This document shows positions 1 to 6,396 of a stretch of DNA of 9,473 nt, in pieces. A program made the translations under genes and the position numbers. Within the stretch, counting starts at the first letter, position 1. The number at the start of each line of letters is the position of its first letter. Under the pieces are notes generated by a model. It made no database searches. It had not been told where the DNA came from and saw only the letters and a list, made by a program, of their open reading frames with translations. Origin of the DNA: Conexibacter sp. (GTDB taxonomy: Bacteria; Actinomycetota; Thermoleophilia; Solirubrobacterales; Solirubrobacteraceae); the NCBI GenBank assembly GCA_025964295.1, contig JAOPZD010000112.1, positions 1 through 9,473 on the forward strand. The letters run 5' to 3'.

Positions 1-1042
1 CCGTGATGCGGGTGCGCTCCTCCAGGACGCGCTCCAGCGGGCGGTCGATGTCCTCGCCGGCCTCGAGCTTGTCGATGTAGCCGCGCATCGCCGTGAACGG
101 CAGGCGCAGGTCGTCGATCCAGGCGCGATCGGTGTGCGTGTAGCCGGCGCCGGTGGAGTACCAGAACCACGGGTCCTTGGCCTGCTCGAGCGCCGCCAGC
201 CACTCGTCGCCGCGCGGGGCGGTGCCGATGGCGGCGAGCAGCTCGTCGGCGTCGGCGGTGTCGCGCACCAGGCCGCCGAGCCCGAGCTCGACGGCCAGGC
301 GCGCGAGCTTGCGGACCTCGTCGTCGGGGCGGAAGAGCAGGATGTCGATCCCTGCCACCATCCGCGCGACGGTCTGGTCGGTGATGCCCGGGAACGCCTG
401 CTGGCAGAACTCCTTGAACGTCAGGTACGCGCCGTACCCGAGGTTGAGCATCTCGAAGTGGTAGGCCCCCATCTCGAAGAGGTTCTCGATCAGGCGGTCA
501 TAGGACGTGAGCAGGTCGTAGGAGCTGAAGAGGCCGCGGTGCTCGGTGACGAAGGCCTCCTGCTCGCGATCGGGCAGCGGCGTGAACGTGATCGCCTTCA
601 GGCGCGCGATGCAGTCCTCGGCCTTGACGATCCAGTTGTCGTAGATCTCGTCCCAGTTGGCGTAGTAGTGGCCGGCGCGGCGCGCGAAGTGCTCGGCGCG
701 CTGGGCGATCTGCTCGGGGTCCGAGACGCCGCGCGGGCTGATGTACAGGTACCCGTTGATGATGCGGTGGTCGATGCCCCACGACGGCGGGATCTGCCAG
801 ACGCGGGTGGTCAGCTGGTTGCACGCCACCCACCAGTTCTCGGTCATGATCGTGTCGAACGGGTAGATCGGCGACGGGTTGTGCATGCCGTCGAAGAACC
901 ACAGCTCGCGCTCCTCGACGTCCTTGGTGGCGTCGCTGAGCAGCGCGTAGTAGGGGTACAGCTCCTGCCAGCCCTCGGCGCCCGCGGGCGTGGTGACCGC
1001 GTGCGGGCTGAGGAAGGAGCGGGCGGCGTCGGTGGCGCTCAT
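1..1042 (-). CDS. PEP-utilising enzyme family protein, N-terminal part (3' end cut by window edge)
   Basis: An ATG at 1042 opens a frame with no stop down to base 1, giving about 347 residues of a longer protein. It begins MSATDAARSFLSPHAVTTPAG and continues with strongly protein-like segments: ELWFFDGMHNPSPIYPFDTI near residue 50, GIDHRIINGYLYISPRG near 90, RRAGHYYANWDEIYDNW near 120, and MVAGIDILLFRPDDE near 230. I recognise this as the N-terminal half of actinobacterial proteins annotated as PEP-utilising enzymes, relatives of PEP synthase, phenylphosphate synthase and pyruvate phosphate dikinase. Their phosphohistidine (mobile) domain lies near the C-terminus, so it would be outside the window and cannot be checked. 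The gene starts 2 bp after the nicX-like stop, so it is translationally linked to the dioxygenase and is the last visible gene of the operon. A phosphotransfer role on a ring hydroxyl or carboxylate is inference. Recognition is by memory of the family, not by search. Confidence 0.75.
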   Translation of the reverse strand, partial: MSATDAARSFLSPHAVTTPAGAEGWQELYPYYALLSDATKDVEERELWFFDGMHNPSPIYPFDTIMTENWWVACNQLTTRVWQIPPSWGIDHRIINGYLYISPRGVSDPEQIAQRAEHFARRAGHYYANWDEIYDNWIVKAEDCIARLKAITFTPLPDREQEAFVTEHRGLFSSYDLLTSYDRLIENLFEMGAYHFEMLNLGYGAYLTFKEFCQQAFPGITDQTVARMVAGIDILLFRPDDEVRKLARLAVELGLGGLVRDTADADELLAAIGTAPRGDEWLAALEQAKDPWFWYSTGAGYTHTDRAWIDDLRLPFTAMRGYIDKLEAGEDIDRPLERVLEERTRIT

Positions 1043-1044
1043 GC

Positions 1045-2097
1045 TCAGACCCGGGCCGGGACGTCGTCGGCCTTCAGGGCCTCGACGACGATGTCGCCGT
1101 CGACGACGATCGGCTCGTCGTCGAGGTACAGCGTGCAGTTGCGCATCGGGACGTCGACGTGGCAGAGCGTCTCGTTGGGGCCGCCGAGCTCGCCGTTGGG
1201 GCCGGTGGAGAACAGGACGTTGCCGTAGAACGAGCGGCCGTGCATGCCCATGCCGCGGCGGTCGGTGGCCAGGATCGACCACTGGGCGGTCTCCAGCATC
1301 CCCCAGCCGATGTGGGCGATGCCGTAGGCGTCGGGGTCCTTGAACGAGGCCATGTACTCGCGCAGCAGGTCGGCGTCGACGGTGCCGCCTATGTGCTCGA
1401 TGCGCCCGGCCTCGATCGTCAGCTCGATCGGGGTCTGCACGTAGGACTTGAACGGGAAGATGATGTCGCCGGGGGCGATCACGACCTTGCCGTCGACGCC
1501 GTCGTCGGCGCCGCCGGTGAAGAGGAAGCCCGAGGGCCAGTGGTCCCAGCGGCCCGGCGTGTCGGTGTAGCCGTACTGCGTGATGACCGGGTAGGACCCC
1601 AGCTTGTAGGTGACGTCGCTGCCGGCCGCGTTGGTGAAGCGCAGCTCCTTGGCCGCGCCCAGCAGCTCGCCGCCGGCCTCGACGCGCTCGCGCAGGCGGC
1701 GTGACGGCGCCATCGCGCGGATGTGCTCCAGCGGCTCGATGCAGAGCAGCACGCGCGTGCCCGACTCCTGGATCTCCAGCTGCTCCTTGGAGAACAGCAG
1801 GAAGATCGTGTCGATGACGAGGTCGACGCCCTTGAGCGCCTCGATCGCCGGGCGGTTGCCGGCCAGCGGGGTCTCGCCGACCTCCCAGGCGCCGACGTCG
1901 CCGTCCAGGCTCCCGCCCACGTGCGGCAGGTTCACGTTGAACGCCGTCGCGCCGAGGGCGTCGGCCGCCGCGAGGAAGGCGTCGACGTACTCCGAGCGCT
2001 GATGGCCCTGCGACAGCACGGCGACGGTGCTGCCCTCCACGATGCCGCAGAGCGCGAGCTCCTCACGGCACATTTCCACGAAGGTGGGGACGCGCAT
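1045..2097 (-). CDS. nicX: 2,5-dihydroxypyridine 5,6-dioxygenase (NicX/Hpo-like)
   Basis: This 350-residue protein has the same length as Pseudomonas putida NicX, the extradiol-type Fe(II) dioxygenase that opens 2,5-dihydroxypyridine to N-formylmaleamate. The family shares the fold of M29-like aminopeptidases. The C-terminal half contains AHIGWGM (His262) and LCHVDVPM (His313 and Asp315). Their spacing matches the two-His/one-Asp iron ligands I recall for NicX (His265, His318, Asp320). Other landmarks are AVLSQGHQRSEY near residue 30, IAPGDIIFPFKSY near 210 and MGMHGRSFYGN near 285. The ATG at 2097 is preceded by a purine-rich AGGAGAGAGAG ribosome site (about 2104-2114). The gene follows the deformylase by 27 bp and precedes the PEP-utilising gene by 2 bp, so all are probably one transcript. 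The flanking deformylase and amidase, which act on its product, strongly support the assignment. The enzyme is cytoplasmic. Confidence 0.9.
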   Translation of the reverse strand: MRVPTFVEMCREELALCGIVEGSTVAVLSQGHQRSEYVDAFLAAADALGATAFNVNLPHVGGSLDGDVGAWEVGETPLAGNRPAIEALKGVDLVIDTIFLLFSKEQLEIQESGTRVLLCIEPLEHIRAMAPSRRLRERVEAGGELLGAAKELRFTNAAGSDVTYKLGSYPVITQYGYTDTPGRWDHWPSGFLFTGGADDGVDGKVVIAPGDIIFPFKSYVQTPIELTIEAGRIEHIGGTVDADLLREYMASFKDPDAYGIAHIGWGMLETAQWSILATDRRGMGMHGRSFYGNVLFSTGPNGELGGPNETLCHVDVPMRNCTLYLDDEPIVVDGDIVVEALKADDVPARV

Positions 2098-2103
2098 ATG
2101 TGA

Positions 2104-2116
2104 CTCTCTCTCCTCG
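2104..2116 (-). promoter_or_regulatory. Ribosome binding site of the nicX-like gene
   Basis: On the minus strand the 27-bp gap between the deformylase and dioxygenase genes contains GAGGAGAGAGAG ahead of the ATG at 2097. It is the clearest Shine-Dalgarno stretch in the operon and supports this start. It suggests the dioxygenase is initiated independently rather than by coupling, unlike the overlapping upstream genes. Confidence 0.6.
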
Positions 2117-2124
2117 TTGCTCGT

Positions 2125-2973
2125 TCAGACGTGTGCTGCCAGCAGGGGACGGACCGTCGCCAGGAAGGCGTCGAGCTCGTCCCAGGGAACCATGTGACCG
2201 GCTCCCTGCACCTCATGGATGGTCGCCGCGGGGTTGGCCTGCGCCGCCTCCCGCGCTCCCTCGGCCGTGACCACCGGGCTCGCGCCGCCGTGGATGAGCG
2301 CCGTCGGCGCCTGCACCTCCGGCCACCACGCGAAGAAGTCCTCCACCTCGCTGAAGAGGCGGAAGCTCTCCAGCACCGCCGCCTCGTCGCAGGTGGCCAC
2401 CCAGCGGGCGCGCAGCTCGAGCTCGGGGCGCGGCCAGCGCGGGTAGAAGCGCTGGACGGCGTCGGCGGTGGTGCCGCGCTGACCCTCGTGCAGCTGCTCC
2501 AGGAACGCCTCGCGCGAGGTCGGGTAGCCGCCGCGGCCCGGGCCGCTGAGCGGCGGGTCGACGATGATCGACGCGGCGAAGTCCGTGCTGCTCCGGGCCG
2601 CCGCGTAGCTGGCGATCCGCGCGCCCATCGAGTGGCCGAGCAGGATGGGGTCCTGCCCGGCGAGGTCCAGCTCGGCGAGGACGGCGTCGAGGTCGGCCGC
2701 GTAGTCGGCCACCGTGTAGGACGGCCCGGTGTCCGACAGGCCGCGGCCGCGGAGGTCGAGCACGACGGGGCGCACGAGGTCGCGCAGCTCGCGGACGACG
2801 AAGTCCCACGTGACGGCGGGGCTGGTGATGCCGGGCAGGACCACGAGCGGGCGCGCGTCGCCGCCGTAGTCGAGGACGTGGAGCGCGACGTCGCCGCTGC
2901 GCGCCCAGCGGCTCTCGGCGGCGACGTGGTCGAGGTCCGCGCGGGCCTCCGCGCTGACGCTAGGCGCCGACAC
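2125..2973 (-). CDS. nicD: N-formylmaleamate deformylase (NicD-like alpha/beta hydrolase)
   Basis: This 282-residue alpha/beta-hydrolase probably removes formate from N-formylmaleamate to give maleamate. The nucleophile elbow is GHSMGAR with Ser115. The acid is probably Asp139 in IIVDPPLSGPGRGG, and the catalytic His is His260 in GAGHMVPW. The offsets between these match the NicD triad I recall (Ser101, Asp125, His245). The oxyanion-loop segment VVLPGITSPAVTWD lies near residue 45 and DLRGRGLSD near 73. The start is a GTG at 2973, placed 14 bp inside the end of the upstream dehydrogenase gene, which implies translational coupling. An isolated alpha/beta-hydrolase would be hard to assign. The adjacent 2,5-dihydroxypyridine dioxygenase and maleamate amidase make the deformylase role convincing. 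It acts in the cytoplasm between NicX and NicF. Confidence 0.88.
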   Translation of the reverse strand: MSAPSVSAEARADLDHVAAESRWARSGDVALHVLDYGGDARPLVVLPGITSPAVTWDFVVRELRDLVRPVVLDLRGRGLSDTGPSYTVADYAADLDAVLAELDLAGQDPILLGHSMGARIASYAAARSSTDFAASIIVDPPLSGPGRGGYPTSREAFLEQLHEGQRGTTADAVQRFYPRWPRPELELRARWVATCDEAAVLESFRLFSEVEDFFAWWPEVQAPTALIHGGASPVVTAEGAREAAQANPAATIHEVQGAGHMVPWDELDAFLATVRPLLAAHV

Positions 2974-3967
2974 CGCCGGCCTCCTTGTCGGCTGCGAGCT
3001 CGGCGATCAGCGCGTCGCCCAGCTGCGAGGTCGTCCAGGTCCCGCCCCGGTCGGGCGTGCCGCCGTGGGCGGCGACCCGGTCCAGCGCGGCGTCGAGGCG
3101 CTGGGCGCCCTCCGCGTTGCCGAGCCCGTGCTCGAGCAGCAGCGCCGCCGAGCGGATCGTCGCGGTCGGGTTGGCCACCCCGCGGCCGGCGATGTCCGGC
3201 GCGGTGCCGTGGACGGGCTCGAAGAGCCCGGGGCCGTGATCGCTCAGGCAGGCCGAGGCGGCCTCGCCCAGGCCGCCGGTGAGCGCGGCGGCGATGTCGG
3301 ACAGGATGTCGCCGAAGGTGTTCTCGGTGACGATGACGTCGAACTGCGTCGGGTCCTGGACCAGCCGCATGGCGGCGGTGTCGACCAGCAGGTGGTCGAG
3401 CGCGACGTCGGGGAAGTCGGCGGCCAGCTCCTCGGCGATGCCGCGCCACATGCGCGAGGTGGCCAGGACGTTGGCCTTGTCGACCGAGGTCAGCCGGCCC
3501 GACCGCGCCCGCGCGAGCTCGAAGCCCTTGCGCACCACGCGGCGGACCTGGTCGGGGTGGTACTCGCAGGTGTCGAAGACCGTGCCGTCGGGCCGCGTGC
3601 CGCGCGCGCCGAAGTAGAGGCCGCCGATCAGCTCGCGCACGATCATCAGGTCGATGCCGTCGCCCGTGGACGGTCGCAGGTTGGCGTACACGTCGAGCTC
3701 GCGGCGCAGCGCGAACATGCCGTCCTCGGGGTTGCGCGCCGACCAGGCGTAGTCGCCCGAGCCGACGGCGCCCATCAGGACCGCGTCGGCCGCGCGGCAG
3801 GCCTGCAGCGTCGCGTCGGGCAGCGGGTCGCCGAAGGCCGCGATGGCGGCGGCGCCGATCGCGTGCTCGGCGAGCGCGATGTCGGCGTCGACCACGGCCA
3901 GGACCCGGGCCGCCTCGGCCACGACCTCCGGTCCGATGCCGTCGCCCGGCAGCAGGACGACGTTCAT
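2960..3967 (-). CDS. Isopropylmalate/D-malate dehydrogenase-family beta-decarboxylating dehydrogenase
   Basis: This 335-residue enzyme belongs to the NAD-dependent beta-decarboxylating dehydrogenases (LeuB, D-malate, tartrate, isocitrate). The start LLPGDGIGPEV is diagnostic. Substrate-carboxylate residues are Arg88, Arg98 (NLRP) and Arg111 (VREL). Catalytic Tyr118 and Lys164 (VDKAN) are present, with metal ligands Asp196, Asp220 and Asp224 (NTFGDILSD). The NAD segment EPVHGTAPDIAGRGVANP, with Asp258, points to NAD rather than NADP. The specificity helix reads EDGMFALR. The Glu of LeuB is kept, but the Leu-Leu pair that holds the isopropyl group is Met84-Phe85. The stretch between NLRP and VREL is about 15 residues shorter than in Thermus LeuB as I recall it. 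The ATG at 3967 overlaps the amidase stop by 4 bp (ATGA). Its place within a maleate-forming operon suggests oxidation of D-malate to pyruvate and CO2, but a LeuB paralogue or another 2-hydroxyacid substrate remains possible. Confidence 0.85.
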   Translation of the reverse strand: MNVVLLPGDGIGPEVVAEAARVLAVVDADIALAEHAIGAAAIAAFGDPLPDATLQACRAADAVLMGAVGSGDYAWSARNPEDGMFALRRELDVYANLRPSTGDGIDLMIVRELIGGLYFGARGTRPDGTVFDTCEYHPDQVRRVVRKGFELARARSGRLTSVDKANVLATSRMWRGIAEELAADFPDVALDHLLVDTAAMRLVQDPTQFDVIVTENTFGDILSDIAAALTGGLGEAASACLSDHGPGLFEPVHGTAPDIAGRGVANPTATIRSAALLLEHGLGNAEGAQRLDAALDRVAAHGGTPDRGGTWTTSQLGDALIAELAADKEAGGVGA

Positions 3968-4623
3968 GCGCCGGCCGCCTCGACCGCCGCGAGGCCGGCG
4001 AGGTAGGCGAGCACGTCGTCGAGCGCGACGACGTCGCCGTACTTGGCGTCGATGTCGAACAGGGCCGCGTCGTGCGGGCCGGGCGCGCGGTCGCCGACGC
4101 ACTCGCGCGGGACCAGCGTCGGGAAGCCGGACTGGACCGCGTCGACCACGCTGGCGCGGACGCAGCCGCTCGTGGTCGCGCCGCAGACGATCACGGTGTC
4201 CGCGCCGAGGCTGGTGAGCGTCGCGGCGAGGTGGGTCCCGAAGAACGCGGACGCGCCCTTCTTGACGATCAGCGCGTCGCGCTCGGCGACCGGCAGGCGC
4301 GGGTCGAGGTCGACGAGCTCGGAGCCGGAGCGCAGGATCCGCAGCCCCGGCGCCTTGTCGAGCCAGGCGGAGGCGCCGCCCTCGGCCTCGGCGGCGTCGT
4401 AGGCGATCGTCGTGAAGACCACGGGGGCGCCGATATCGCGCGCGGCCGCGACGACCCTTGCGGTTGCCGTGACCACGTCGGTCAGGTCGGCCCCGGTCGG
4501 CCACTGCGGCTCGGTGAACCCGCGGCTCAGGTCGACGACCACGATCGCCGGCCGCGCGCCGCGCCGGACCGGGGCGCCGAAGCCGGCCCGCTCGTACGTC
4601 TGCTCGGTGTTCTCGTCGTACAT
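3964..4623 (-). CDS. nicF: Maleamate amidohydrolase (NicF-like isochorismatase-family hydrolase)
   Basis: This 219-residue cysteine hydrolase of the isochorismatase superfamily probably hydrolyses maleamate to maleate and ammonia. The catalytic triad is visible: Asp31 in IVVVDLSRGF, Lys121 in IVKKGASAFFGT, and nucleophile Cys154 in CGATTSGCVRASVVDA, followed by the family's cis-peptide region and GDRAPGPHDAALFDID near residue 180. NicF is about this length. The first residues, MYDENTEQTYERAGFG, are typical of the maleamate/N-carbamoylsarcosine amidase branch. The ATG at 4623 faces the palindromic intergenic region and makes this the first gene of the leftward operon. It overlaps the next gene by 4 bp. 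No strong Shine-Dalgarno site is seen. N-carbamoylsarcosine amidase is the main alternative, but the NicD and NicX neighbours favour maleamate. Confidence 0.88.
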   Translation of the reverse strand: MYDENTEQTYERAGFGAPVRRGARPAIVVVDLSRGFTEPQWPTGADLTDVVTATARVVAAARDIGAPVVFTTIAYDAAEAEGGASAWLDKAPGLRILRSGSELVDLDPRLPVAERDALIVKKGASAFFGTHLAATLTSLGADTVIVCGATTSGCVRASVVDAVQSGFPTLVPRECVGDRAPGPHDAALFDIDAKYGDVVALDDVLAYLAGLAAVEAAGA

Positions 4624-4634
4624 GCCCCATCAGG

Positions 4635-4673
4635 GTTGCATACATGTATACGCTGTGCAACACGCTTGTATGC
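4635..4673. promoter_or_regulatory. Palindromic operator-like region between nicF and gntR
   Basis: The core ATACATGTAT (4640-4649) is a perfect 10-bp palindrome. It sits inside a wider inverted repeat GTTGCA (4635-4640) / TGCAAC (4656-4661). A second half-site, TTGTATGC (4666-4673), repeats TTGCATAC (4636-4643) exactly 30 bp away, about three helical turns, and is also the inverse of GCATACA (4638-4644). FCD-type GntR regulators commonly bind palindromes with GTATAC- or TGTATACA-like cores. This is therefore the likely site where the divergent regulator controls both nicF and itself. Assigning it to that regulator is inference. Confidence 0.6.
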
Positions 4674-4682
4674 GGACGTCCG
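4673..4682. repeat. Second perfect palindrome CGGACGTCCG in the nicF-gntR spacer
   Basis: A perfect 10-bp palindrome abuts the second TTGTATGC half-site and lies just upstream of the proposed gntR -10 box. It could be a second protein-binding site. It could also be chance, since such GC-rich palindromes are common in DNA of this composition. Confidence 0.35.
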
Positions 4683-4691
4683 TCGCCACCG

Positions 4692-4697
4692 TAGAAT
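4692..4697 (+). promoter_or_regulatory. Likely -10 element of the gntR regulator (leaderless start)
   Basis: TAGAAT fits the actinobacterial TANNNT -10 pattern and ends 8 bp before the GTG at 4706. Transcription would then begin at or next to the start codon, giving a leaderless mRNA. This would explain why no Shine-Dalgarno site is seen. No convincing -35 hexamer is at standard spacing, though TTGTAT at 4666-4671 is about 20 bp upstream. Confidence 0.4.
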
Positions 4698-4705
4698 CCC
4701 ACCCC

Positions 4706-5404
4706 GTGTCCTTCAGCGTTGACCAGTCAGTCGTCTTGGGAGAGAAGACGAGCGTGGCGGCGGCCCGCGTGCTGCGCCAGGCCATCCTCTCGGGCGAGCT
4801 CGCCGGCGGGCAGGTCCTCGGGGAGGAGAGCCTGGCACGCCAGCTCGGCATCAGCCGCACGCCGGTCCGCGAGGCGCTGCTGCGCCTGCACTCCGACGGC
4901 CTGGTCGAGATGCCGCCCAACCGCCCCGCGGCGGTCCGCAGCTTCAGCCACGACGACCTGCACGAGCTCCACTCGCTGCGCGCGATCCTCGAAGGCCACG
5001 CCGCCCGCATCGCCGCAGGCCGCCTCACCGACGCCGACTTCGCGACGCTGCGCGCAAGCTGCGAGCGCTACGGCGAGCTGCAGAAGGAGGACGAGGACCT
5101 CCCCAAGCTCGTCGACGAGAACTTCGTCTTCCACGGCACGATCGTGGCCGCCGCCGGCAGCGAGCGCCTCGAGGCCATGATCCGCCAGGTCTCCGCCGTG
5201 CCGCTCATCTACAAGTCCTACATGACCTACTCGGCCGAGAACCGCACCACGGCCTGGAAGGACCACCTCGGGATCCTCGCGGCTCTGGAGAAGCGCGACG
5301 CCGCGAAGGCCGAGTCGCGGATGAAGGCGCACATCGAGTGGGCGCGCGACGTGGCGCTGGAGCACCTGCGGCTGGTCACGGGGCCGCCGAGCGCGGCGGA
5401 CTGA
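4706..5404 (+). CDS. GntR-family (FCD/FadR subfamily) transcriptional regulator of the pyridine operon
   Basis: This is a 232-residue regulator if read from the GTG at 4706; an in-frame ATG at 4670 would add 12 residues but lies inside the operator-like repeats. Residues 15-78 form the winged helix: VAAARVLRQAILSGELAGGQVLGEE, then the recognition helix region LARQLGISRTPVREALLRL. The C-terminal FCD effector domain runs from about residue 83, with LHSLRAILEGHAARIAA, DENFVFHGTIVAAAGS (His143), WKDHLGIL (His187) and RMKAHIEWA (His209). These are probable metal/ligand residues of the FCD fold. It is divergent from the nic-like operon with shared palindromes between them, so it is probably its local regulator, with a pathway acid as effector. 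Pseudomonas uses MarR- and TetR-type regulators (NicR, NicS) for the same genes, so the wiring differs here. Confidence 0.88.
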   Translation: MSFSVDQSVVLGEKTSVAAARVLRQAILSGELAGGQVLGEESLARQLGISRTPVREALLRLHSDGLVEMPPNRPAAVRSFSHDDLHELHSLRAILEGHAARIAAGRLTDADFATLRASCERYGELQKEDEDLPKLVDENFVFHGTIVAAAGSERLEAMIRQVSAVPLIYKSYMTYSAENRTTAWKDHLGILAALEKRDAAKAESRMKAHIEWARDVALEHLRLVTGPPSAAD

Positions 5405-5434
5405 TCTCGGCGCGGTCCTTCTCCCGGGGCGCCG

Positions 5435-6322
5435 TCAGTCCCGGACGAGGTAGTGGATGGGCTTGAGCCGCAGAAGATTGCGGCCTTCCTCATCAAGCTT
5501 GTCGTAGTACTCGATCCACAGGCGGAGCAGTCGCGGGCCATCGATGAGAATGAGCCGGCGCTGGTCTCCGCGTGCCAGCGCCATCGCGCTCCGCGTGAAG
5601 CCGCCCAGCGCGATGAAGACCCCGACGTCGTCGGTGGCGATCGTCGAGAGGAACTGCTGGACGTCACCGGAGTCCTGCTTGCTCTTTGGCGTCCGCTTGG
5701 CCTGACCTTTGATGCGGCGGCCGTAAACGCCGATCGCGTCGGCGTAGGCGACGAGGTCGATCCCGCCGTCGGGACCGGGCGGCGACACCCACACGACCTC
5801 ATGCCCGAGAGCCTCGATCAGCTTTCGGCAGATCTCCTGGAACACGAAGGGATCGAGCTTGCCGACGTAGTCCAGGATCTCGGTTCGAGCCTGGTCTTCG
5901 GCGTCCTCCAGCGTCGTCGCGACCTTCACCTCGTCCTCATCGTCGACGTCGTCGGTGACGTCAGGTCGCCGCTCCTTCTTCCACTGGCGATACAGCGTCC
6001 TCGCAGCCTTGAACAGCGCTTCCGGGGACCGATGCTGGGCTAGCGCGGCCGTCCCGGCGTCGGTGATCGTCCAGATGCCGCCGCTCTTGTTCATCCAACC
6101 GGCGTGCACCGCCGTGATGGTCGTGAAGCGGACGATGCGTGGAAACCGCCGACCACCGGAGTCGAAGGATCCCTCCTCGTATTCGGTGAGCGTCAACGCA
6201 CGCTCGACGCCTTGAATGGCGTCCTTCGCGGCGACCCCATCTGCTTCGGCGGCCAACAACGGAAGCAACGCCAGAAGGATCTCGCCCTTGCGCTGGACGG
6301 TGGTCAAAGCCGGATCGGACAC
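5435..6322 (-). CDS. Mrr-like restriction endonuclease (PD-(D/E)xK fold, QxK variant)
   Basis: This 295-residue protein has two parts. Residues about 10-95 look like the winged-helix Mrr N-terminal domain, ending KSGGIWTITDAGTAAL. An acidic linker at 118-142 (DVTDDVDDEDE) follows. Residues 150-290 are an Mrr catalytic domain: FVFQEICRKLIEALGHEV (Glu163), GPDGGIDLVAY (Asp189) and IKGQAKR (Gln207, Lys209). Together these make the D...QxK active site typical of Mrr. Mrr proteins are usually type IV enzymes that cut DNA carrying foreign methylation, or are stress-activated nucleases. The GTG at 6322 gives MSDPALTT. Its stop lies 30 bp from the stop of the convergent regulator gene, so this is one edge of the inserted block. 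It is on the same strand as the XhoI-like pair but separated from it by a plus-strand ORF, so it probably has its own promoter. Confidence 0.85.
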   Translation of the reverse strand: MSDPALTTVQRKGEILLALLPLLAAEADGVAAKDAIQGVERALTLTEYEEGSFDSGGRRFPRIVRFTTITAVHAGWMNKSGGIWTITDAGTAALAQHRSPEALFKAARTLYRQWKKERRPDVTDDVDDEDEVKVATTLEDAEDQARTEILDYVGKLDPFVFQEICRKLIEALGHEVVWVSPPGPDGGIDLVAYADAIGVYGRRIKGQAKRTPKSKQDSGDVQQFLSTIATDDVGVFIALGGFTRSAMALARGDQRRLILIDGPRLLRLWIEYYDKLDEEGRNLLRLKPIHYLVRD

Positions 6323-6329
6323 ATGCGTG

Positions 6330-6335
6330 AGCCTA
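6330..6335 (-). promoter_or_regulatory. Possible -10 element of the mrr-like gene
   Basis: Minus-strand TAGGCT fits TANNNT and ends 7 bp before the GTG at 6322, again consistent with a leaderless transcript. No good -35 match is seen. The assignment rests on spacing alone. Confidence 0.3.
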
Positions 6336-6396
6336 GCCTGCGACGGCGAGGCGAACTCCCCCGCCGCGAGGTGCCGGCGCCGAGCTGGGAGACCAT

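Noticed and set aside
134..1228. Long plus-strand ORF of 364 codons opposite the PEP-utilising and nicX-like genes
   Set aside because: It is the antisense shadow of two well-recognised minus-strand proteins. Long open antisense frames are expected at this GC content, and the translation has no family resemblance.
1932..3449. Minus-strand ORF of 505 codons spanning nicD and the dehydrogenase
   Set aside because: It is extremely Arg/Ala/Pro-rich and out of frame with three recognised genes, so it is a frame shadow.
3968..4702. Upstream extension of the dehydrogenase frame to a 580-codon ORF
   Set aside because: The extension is Arg-rich and lies over the amidase gene in another frame. The family start motif LLPGDGIGPEV begins right at the ATG at 3967.
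4412..4705. N-terminal extension of the GntR regulator to the start of its open frame
   Set aside because: It crosses the divergent nicF gene and the operator region. The GntR winged helix begins about 15 residues after the GTG at 4706.
5405..5434. Possible bidirectional terminator between the convergent gntR and mrr-like genes
   Set aside because: The 30-bp gap has GC-rich runs (CCCGGGG) but no clear stem-loop followed by a T run.
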